Shown one piece after another: positions 57,353 through 64,000 of a stretch of DNA of 64,000 nucleotides (position 1 is the stretch's first letter; each line of letters opens with the position of its first letter). The stretch is from an uncultured Glaciecola sp. GTDB lineage: Bacteria > Pseudomonadota > Gammaproteobacteria > Enterobacterales > Alteromonadaceae. Both the position numbers and the translations under genes were made by a program. The DNA is taken from NCBI RefSeq assembly GCF_937770335.1, contig NZ_CALJHY010000015.1, positions 62,001 to 126,000 of the forward strand, read 5' to 3'. The notes under the pieces are model-generated. The model did not search any database, was not told the origin of the DNA, and saw only the letters and a program-made list of their open reading frames with translations.

Positions 57353-57520
57353 TTTACCCTTCTAAGAATGCTCTCTTTGACTTACCACTACAATAAAAGA
57401 AGCAATGGATGCTCAAAAATGCAAATTTATTAAACAACACTTAATTATATAATTTTAAAGCTCAACATAACGCTCAAAAGATTATAGTGCAAAAGTCAAA
57501 ATGCACAATATTTAATCATC

Positions 57521-57559
57521 AAAAAAAAAGCCCGCTAGCTTAAAAAGGCGACGGGCTTT
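57521..57559 (-). terminator. Rho-independent terminator of the TorF-like porin gene
   Basis: AAAGCCCG (57527-57534) pairs with CGGGCTTT (57552-57559). On the minus strand the stem is followed by nine T residues. It lies 28 nt past the stop of the porin gene. Confidence 0.9.
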
Positions 57560-57586
57560 ATATCAAGATCAGCTTATAACGTTAAA

Positions 57587-58228
57587 TTAAAGCTCAAATG
57601 ATTTACTAAGTGAGAAGTACAATGATTCGCTGTCATCTAAGTCAGAGCCACTGATTACCAGACCGACACCAACATCAAATCCGCCAATTTCGGTACCATA
57701 TGCAATTTCACCATACTCACCAACAGAGTCTTTGCCGTAACTACCGATAGTTGCAGACCAACCGTCTTTTTCAACACTCAATGTAACTAAAGAATAATCG
57801 CCTTCAGTTGCATCTTCATTGCCTACAACACCATCCCATTTACCCTGCACATAGCCAACAGAAAATAAACCGTAACCAGCACTCACTCCGATTTCGTTGT
57901 AAGCACTGTCGAAGTCGCCCGTGTATTGATAGCTAACAAAATTAGCGTCCAATGTAACGCCGCTGTCCAGTTCAACACCGTAACCGCCATACAAGTCAAC
58001 TTCAAGTCCATCCTCTACTTCAGCAGTCCAAGCACCGACATAAAAGCCAGAATCAGCGGCGTAATCTACTCCAGCGCTGGTTGAAGCAGATTCAGTTTGC
58101 TGAATTCCACGAAAGTGGTAATCAGAGACTACACCAATATTTGCTGACCACCCTGCCATTGCGGATTGACTTGCCATTGTTGCTGTCAAAATTGTTGCTG
58201 CTATTGCTGCGCGTTTACATGTTTTCAT
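57587..58228 (-). CDS. TorF-family putative porin
   Basis: 213-residue outer-membrane beta-barrel with a signal peptide (KRAAIAATILTATMASQSAMA, cleavage near 25). GWSANIGVVSDYHFRGIQQTESASTS is the hallmark N-terminus of the TorF/TIGR02001 group, and the protein ends in F-E-L strands (YFSLSKSFEL). Acidic, glycine-rich repeats form the barrel. Its substrate is unknown; family members have been linked to vitamin or small-metabolite uptake only by context. It is monocistronic with a strong terminator and an AT-rich 393-nt upstream region shared divergently with rpe. Confidence 0.88.
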   Translation of the reverse strand: MKTCKRAAIAATILTATMASQSAMAGWSANIGVVSDYHFRGIQQTESASTSAGVDYAADSGFYVGAWTAEVEDGLEVDLYGGYGVELDSGVTLDANFVSYQYTGDFDSAYNEIGVSAGYGLFSVGYVQGKWDGVVGNEDATEGDYSLVTLSVEKDGWSATIGSYGKDSVGEYGEIAYGTEIGGFDVGVGLVISGSDLDDSESLYFSLSKSFEL

Positions 58229-58621
58229 ATTCGTTCTCCGTGAGGTTCCAAGTTGTTAAAGCGATTTGTTCTTGTCGTCTTATTATTATTATTAGTTTTC
58301 TTGTGCTGTTGAGCCTTAAACTGATAATTTATTTAAGTAATTGATACAACATGTATTAATATCATCAGCACAATGCGTGTATAAATCTTGTACAGCAAAA
58401 GTAATGCCTAAATATAAAAAGCGCGGTAAAAAAAAATATCATATTGAATTATATCGTTTTTTTTTAGTTTCATATTTTTAATTATAAAAATACAGCAGCT
58501 GTTAAGTATATTAATTAAATTAAAACGCACCATTTTAAGGCGCACTCACCAATTGCGGGCAAGGTTAAGCCTTTTTTCAATCACAAAAGTTCGGTAAACT
58601 TAGTAAATTTGGAGCAAAACG
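58229..58621. other. AT-rich divergent intergenic region
   Basis: 393 nt between the TorF-like gene (minus) and rpe (plus), with several runs of A and T around 58430-58500. Promoters for both genes must lie here but I cannot place them with confidence. An imperfect AAGG...CCTTTTTT element at 58560-58579 is too short to call a terminator. I see no ORF of note. Confidence 0.5.
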
Positions 58622-59284
58622 ATGCATACACCAATAATTGCACCATCAATTCTGTCCGCGAATTTTGCTTGTTTAGGACAAGATGTTCAAAACGTGCTCG
58701 ATTCTGGGGCAGATATAGTTCACTTTGACGTCATGGACAATCACTATGTTCCAAATCTGTCTTTTGGCCCGATGATTTGTGATGCGTTGCGTAAATATGG
58801 AATCAAAGCGGACATTGACGTGCATTTAATGGTTCAGCCCGTAGATGAAATGATCCAAGCATTTGCGAACGCTGGCGCCAGTATGATTAGTTTTCATCCT
58901 GAAGCAACGATGCACCTAGACCGCAGTATTCAGTTAATCAAAGACAGTGGTTGCAAAGCCGGACTGGCATTAAACCCTGGAACGCCATTGCACGTTTTAG
59001 ATTGTGTGCTTGAAAAGCTTGATTATGTTTTGTTAATGTCAGTTAATCCTGGGTTTGGCGGTCAATCTTTTATTGCAAGTACACTCGCTAAAATAACAGC
59101 GTTAAAGAAGATGATAGATGCAAAAGAACTTAATATTAGAATAGAGGTCGATGGCGGGATAAAAGTCGACAATATCAAGTCGGTTTGGGAAGCAGGTGCA
59201 GATATGTTTGTTGCGGGTTCTGCGATATTCAATACCGATAATTACGCCGAGAGTATTGCGGCAATGAAAAATCAATTTAAATAA
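58622..59284 (+). CDS. rpe: Ribulose-phosphate 3-epimerase
   Basis: Interconverts ribulose 5-phosphate and xylulose 5-phosphate in the pentose phosphate pathway. 220-residue TIM barrel with [30 protein letters not shown] (catalytic Asp), [40 protein letters not shown] and the phosphate site FVAGSAIF. trpS follows 21 nt later. In E. coli gph lies between rpe and trpS; here it is absent. Confidence 0.97.
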   Translation: MHTPIIAPSILSANFACLGQDVQNVLDSGADIVHFDVMDNHYVPNLSFGPMICDALRKYGIKADIDVHLMVQPVDEMIQAFANAGASMISFHPEATMHLDRSIQLIKDSGCKAGLALNPGTPLHVLDCVLEKLDYVLLMSVNPGFGGQSFIASTLAKITALKKMIDAKELNIRIEVDGGIKVDNIKSVWEAGADMFVAGSAIFNTDNYAESIAAMKNQFK

Positions 59285-59305
59285 CACTAGGAAGTCGTAA
59301 ACAAA

Positions 59306-60313
59306 ATGAGCTTGCAAAAACCGATCGTTTTAAGTGGTTGCCAACCTTCAGGCCAACTTACTATGGGGAACTATATGGGGGCTCTGCGCCAGTGGGTTGA
59401 TATGCAAGACGACAACGATTGCCTTTATATGATTGTTGATTTGCATGCCATTACAGTGAGGCAAGACCCTAAAGCCTTAAATCAAGCTTGCCTTGATGGC
59501 TTAGCATTATATCTGGCTTGCGGTATTGACCCCGAGAAAAGTAGTATTTTCTTGCAGTCCCATGTGCCTGAGCATGCGCAACTGAGCTGGGTGCTCAATT
59601 GCTATACCCAAATGGGTGAGCTCAACCGCATGACACAGTTCAAAGATAAATCGCAAAAAAATGCCTCAAATATCAATGTTGGCTTGTACAGCTATCCTGT
59701 TTTACAAGCTGCAGACATACTCGTTTATCAAGCGAACAAAGTGCCTGTAGGCGAAGATCAAAAGCAGCATTTAGAACTAACTCGAGACATAGCAACTCGC
59801 TTCAATAACATCTACGGTGAGGTATTTACTATACCTGACCCATTTATTCCTGAATCAGGCGCTCGCGTAATGAGCTTGCAAGACCCACTGAAAAAAATGT
59901 CTAAATCAGATGACAACCCAAATAATGTGATTGGCTTATTGGATGATCCGAAAAAGTTAACTAAGAAAATTAAACGCGCGGTCACTGATAGTGATGAGCA
60001 AGCGCGTATTTACTTTGATGTTGCTGAAAAGCCAGGCGTATCAAACTTACTATCTTTGCTCTCGTGCACAACAGGGCAATCAGTTGAGAGCTTAATCCCA
60101 AAATACGAAGACAAAATGTACGGCCACTTAAAAGGTGATGTTGCAGAGGCCGTTGTTGCAATGCTTACCCCTATACAGGCTGAATATGAACGCATTCGTT
60201 CTGACAAAAGCTATTTGCATCATGTTTTACAAACCAGTGCTCTAAAAGCAAGAGAAAAGGCCTCCGTGACACTTGCTAAAACCTACAAAGCGCTTGGGTT
60301 TGTTGCACAATAA
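59306..60313 (+). CDS. trpS: Tryptophanyl-tRNA synthetase
   Basis: Class I synthetase charging tRNA(Trp). 335 residues with the HIGH-like [45 protein letters not shown], the tryptophan-binding [30 protein letters not shown], and the KMSKS loop in [12 protein letters not shown]. It starts 21 nt after rpe, so the two are probably one unit. A 78-nt gap with no clear terminator leads to pabA. Confidence 0.97.
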   Translation: MSLQKPIVLSGCQPSGQLTMGNYMGALRQWVDMQDDNDCLYMIVDLHAITVRQDPKALNQACLDGLALYLACGIDPEKSSIFLQSHVPEHAQLSWVLNCYTQMGELNRMTQFKDKSQKNASNINVGLYSYPVLQAADILVYQANKVPVGEDQKQHLELTRDIATRFNNIYGEVFTIPDPFIPESGARVMSLQDPLKKMSKSDDNPNNVIGLLDDPKKLTKKIKRAVTDSDEQARIYFDVAEKPGVSNLLSLLSCTTGQSVESLIPKYEDKMYGHLKGDVAEAVVAMLTPIQAEYERIRSDKSYLHHVLQTSALKAREKASVTLAKTYKALGFVAQ

Positions 60314-60391
60314 TGGAAGATACTAGACGTTTTTGGCTATAAACGAATATGACTTACTTGCTAAAGTACCGTTACTATTGGCGTTATTAAG

Positions 60392-60967
60392 ATGGTTTTG
60401 ATCATTGATAATTATGACTCCTTTACCTTCAATTTAGCTCGCTATTTTGAAGAACTTGGTGCACAGGTAAAAGTCGTCAAAAATGATGAATTAGGCATCC
60501 TTGACCTGCAGAAGCTTGAATTTACACATTTAGTGATATCACCTGGGCCTTGCAGTCCAAATGAAGCCGGCATTTGCCTTGATGCAATTGCAGCATTTGC
60601 AGGCAAAGTACCGCTTTTAGGCGTATGTTTAGGCCATCAGGCGATAGGCCAAGTATTTGGTGCCAAGGTAATACGTGCAAAAAATATCAAACATGGTAAA
60701 ACTTCTGAGATACAAGTAAAGCAAGCTCATGGTATATTTGAAGGGATTGCCAACATATTTACAGCAACAAGGTATCACTCTTTGTTGTTAGAGTTGGAAA
60801 CACTGCCGGAATTGCTACAGATTACTGCAGTTTGTAGGGAAAGTGACGATACAGAGATAATGGGAATTCAGCACAAAACAATGCCAATATTTGGTGTTCA
60901 GTTTCATCCTGAATCTTTGTTAACTCAGGAAGGTCATAAGATTTTGAATAATTTTTTGAAAAAATAG
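60392..60967 (+). CDS. pabA: Aminodeoxychorismate / anthranilate synthase amidotransferase subunit
   Basis: Class I glutamine amidotransferase giving ammonia to PabB (and possibly TrpE). 191 residues: IDNYDSFTFNLARYFEELG, ISPGPCSPNEAGI, the nucleophile cysteine in GVCLGHQAIGQ, RYHSLLLE, and the triad histidine and glutamate in VQFHPESLLT. I call it PabA from its length and the lack of a trp operon nearby; a dual-function TrpG is possible. It lies 21 nt before an HDOD gene. Confidence 0.92.
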   Translation: MVLIIDNYDSFTFNLARYFEELGAQVKVVKNDELGILDLQKLEFTHLVISPGPCSPNEAGICLDAIAAFAGKVPLLGVCLGHQAIGQVFGAKVIRAKNIKHGKTSEIQVKQAHGIFEGIANIFTATRYHSLLLELETLPELLQITAVCRESDDTEIMGIQHKTMPIFGVQFHPESLLTQEGHKILNNFLKK

Positions 60968-60988
60968 AATACGGATTTAGAAAAAAAG

Positions 60989-62203
60989 ATGAAGTTAAGC
61001 GTATCTCAGTTAGCCTCGACAATGAATAATAGATTCGAGCACCTTCTTGTTAGTCTGGATGAAGCTGTTATTTTGTCTGGTAAAAAAACTGAGAAACAGC
61101 GCATTATGGAAGAGTCTGAGCAAGCTGATGCTCGTCGTGAATTGTTGTTCGTCGAAGAAGTAGCGATAAAAAATCGTGAAGAAATAATTCAAAAACGAAA
61201 GCTGTTTATTCAACAAGTCGAAGCTGAACTGCATGTCAGTCTTATCAATGACCTTGCTGAGCGTTTCAAAAACACCGATTTTATATTAGAGAAAGTGCTT
61301 GGCTATGACCCACCTATAGGCAAAATTTTCGATGTTTTATACACCGAGTCTTGTTCAATATCCCGTTTAGAAGTTCTCATCAAGGAATTAGACTGGTTAT
61401 CTGATGCAACTATCAATTTTGCCAAACAACCAAAGTATCGACGTTTCGATTCAAAAGGTAAGCTAATTGTCATTCATAGTTTGCGCAGTGCTCTGAGTTT
61501 CGTTGGCATAGAAAGTTTACGTACGTTGCTTCCTGCTTTAATAGCCAAGCGCAGCATACCGGCTAAATCAGCGTTGTTTCCGGAATTACACAAAAACATA
61601 TGGGAATATACCCTAGGAACAGGTAAAACCTGTCGAGCCATTGCGGAAAAAGAAGGAATGAAATGGTACTTGGGTTATAACATTGGTTTACTGAGTACTA
61701 TAGGCCGCAGTGCTATTACCACGATGTATCTAAAAGCGTTCGACGGTAAATTACGAGAAAAACTAATACAAGCTCAAAAGAAAAAAGATCCAGCTGAAGC
61801 AGAAGCACTTAATACACTAGTACCGTCACATAAATATCTAATTTCAATGTGGAATACCTATGCAGATAATCTAACCAACGACTTAGTCGCTAGCTTGAAA
61901 TGCCGCTGGTTGATGGTTGGAATAGGGTTTGAAGATTATATTCGCATCAAAGAAATAAGTTTTGCGCATGTCAAAGCGACTAATTTACACCCTCTCACAA
62001 GCTTACTGTTTCGTTGCCGAGGGTATTTGAAATTTAAAATGATGAAAGCAAATAACTTGATATCAAAAGAAGCCTCTATGCTTTACCTGCGCAATTTTGG
62101 CCTTGGCTCAGACGATGTTGTACTGTTGATGAAAACTAATTTAACTGGCATAGAAATTAAAATACCTGAAATCCCTCAAGTACCGAAAGCGCTGAACAAC
62201 TAA
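60989..62203 (+). CDS. HDOD-domain signalling protein
   Basis: 404 residues. An N-terminal coiled or charged region (about 25-90) precedes an HDOD domain (about 125-330), visible as LIVIHSLRSALSFVGIESLRTLLPALI and the TGKTCRAIAEKEGMKWYLGYNIGLLSTIGR segment where HD-GYP proteins have their metal residues. The canonical HD pairs are missing, as expected for HDOD, so no phosphohydrolase activity is predicted. Such proteins often work in regulatory or c-di-GMP-linked networks. It lies between pabA and the argD-like gene. No sensor domain is visible. Confidence 0.85.
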   Translation: MKLSVSQLASTMNNRFEHLLVSLDEAVILSGKKTEKQRIMEESEQADARRELLFVEEVAIKNREEIIQKRKLFIQQVEAELHVSLINDLAERFKNTDFILEKVLGYDPPIGKIFDVLYTESCSISRLEVLIKELDWLSDATINFAKQPKYRRFDSKGKLIVIHSLRSALSFVGIESLRTLLPALIAKRSIPAKSALFPELHKNIWEYTLGTGKTCRAIAEKEGMKWYLGYNIGLLSTIGRSAITTMYLKAFDGKLREKLIQAQKKKDPAEAEALNTLVPSHKYLISMWNTYADNLTNDLVASLKCRWLMVGIGFEDYIRIKEISFAHVKATNLHPLTSLLFRCRGYLKFKMMKANNLISKEASMLYLRNFGLGSDDVVLLMKTNLTGIEIKIPEIPQVPKALNN

Positions 62204-63780
<1,577 letters not shown>

Positions 63781-63789
63781 ACTTTTTTA

Positions 63790-63806
63790 GATTGTCATTG
63801 ACAATC
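63790..63806 (+). repeat. Short perfect hairpin between argD/astC and astA
   Basis: GATTGTC-ATT-GACAATC is a 7-bp stem with a 3-nt loop, 10 nt after the aminotransferase stop and 15 nt before the astA ATG. It lacks a T-run downstream. It could tune expression of astA relative to the upstream gene or be a protein-binding palindrome. Confidence 0.55.
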
Positions 63807-63820
63807 ATAGGGATCATTTA

Positions 63821-64000
63821 ATGAAAATTATTCGTCCTATCAAAGCGTCTGATTATCGGGCGCTGCACGAGATAGCGAAAGAATCTGGTATCGGTTTCAC
63901 TTCACTTCCAGTGAATGAAGAGTTGTTACGGCGCAAGATTACAAACGCTGAGGCAGCCGCTCAGTCGACGCCTACCAAGCCTGGCACGCAAAGCTATTTG
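63821..64000 (+). CDS. astA: Arginine N-succinyltransferase, start only (continues past window)
   Basis: First 60 codons of a plus-strand gene beginning MKIIRPIKASDYRALHEIAKES and GIGFTSLPVNEELLRRKI, which matches the N-terminal GNAT-like part of AstA, first enzyme of the arginine succinyltransferase pathway. It lies 40 nt after the aminotransferase gene, the usual ast arrangement. AGGGA sits about 9 nt upstream of the ATG. The remaining, larger part of the protein is outside the window. Confidence 0.85.
   Translation, partial: MKIIRPIKASDYRALHEIAKESGIGFTSLPVNEELLRRKITNAEAAAQSTPTKPGTQSYL

Overview
The window comes from the chromosome of an AT-rich marine gammaproteobacterium. The closest fit is Alteromonadales, in the Glaciecola / Paraglaciecola / Alteromonas area. 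That placement is inferred from protein flavour and gene order, with no database search behind it. Almost the whole window is core genome in blocks that keep an Escherichia coli-like order. I see no rRNA, tRNA, insertion sequence, prophage, integron or CRISPR array.

Layout. (i) 1-8343: a yhgN/marC fragment and pepB, then sfsA-dksA-gluQ-pcnB-folK-panB-panC. This block covers stringent-response regulation, tRNA modification, RNA polyadenylation, folate and pantothenate. (ii) 8385-15455, minus strand: tatA-tatB-tatC-tatD, two tandem 7TM diguanylate cyclases and hemB, apparently one operon joined by overlaps. (iii) 15698-22884: an outer-membrane beta-barrel candidate, a GST-like protein, erpA, a coiled-coil membrane protein, a CLC chloride transporter, a HemJ-like protein, a YecA-like protein and an unusual Nramp-family transporter. 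(iv) 22876-28761: envC and gpmI diverging from yibN-grxC-secB-gpsA-trmL, the E. coli layout without cysE. (v) 28865-33175: a Cpx-type envelope-stress module, cpxR-cpxA plus a PldB-like hydrolase, divergent from a double-domain CpxP/Spy protein with a CpxR-box-like site between them. (vi) 33176-40517: the arginine cluster argC-B-F-G-H-A behind an ArgR box and an unusually long leader. (vii) 40709-45234: maeA and mrcA (PBP1a). (viii) 45373-60313: pilMNOPQ-aroK-aroB-damX-dam, a lineage-specific insert (GGDEF-EAL protein with a coupled small ORF, DUF2970-like and unknown membrane proteins, a TorF-like porin), then rpe-trpS. (ix) 60392-64000: pabA, an HDOD protein, argD/astC and the start of astA.

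How the genes work together: arginine is made by block vi and can be made or degraded by the aminotransferase and succinyltransferase at the right end. Envelope functions recur throughout: Tat export, EnvC and PBP1a in the cell wall, DamX at the septum, the type IV pilus alignment complex and secretin, and Cpx stress sensing. Cyclic-di-GMP enzymes sit in two places, two cyclases with visible inhibitory sites and one dual GGDEF-EAL protein without one.

I did not find a clearly new defence or mobile system. The most interesting leads are a 44-codon ORF that appears to drive translation of the GGDEF-EAL gene, a ten-cytosine tract in damX that could switch the protein off, an Nramp protein lacking the usual metal-binding motifs, the paired 7TM cyclases inside the tat-hemB operon, and the argC leader with a short Arg-Arg ORF followed by a long hairpin.
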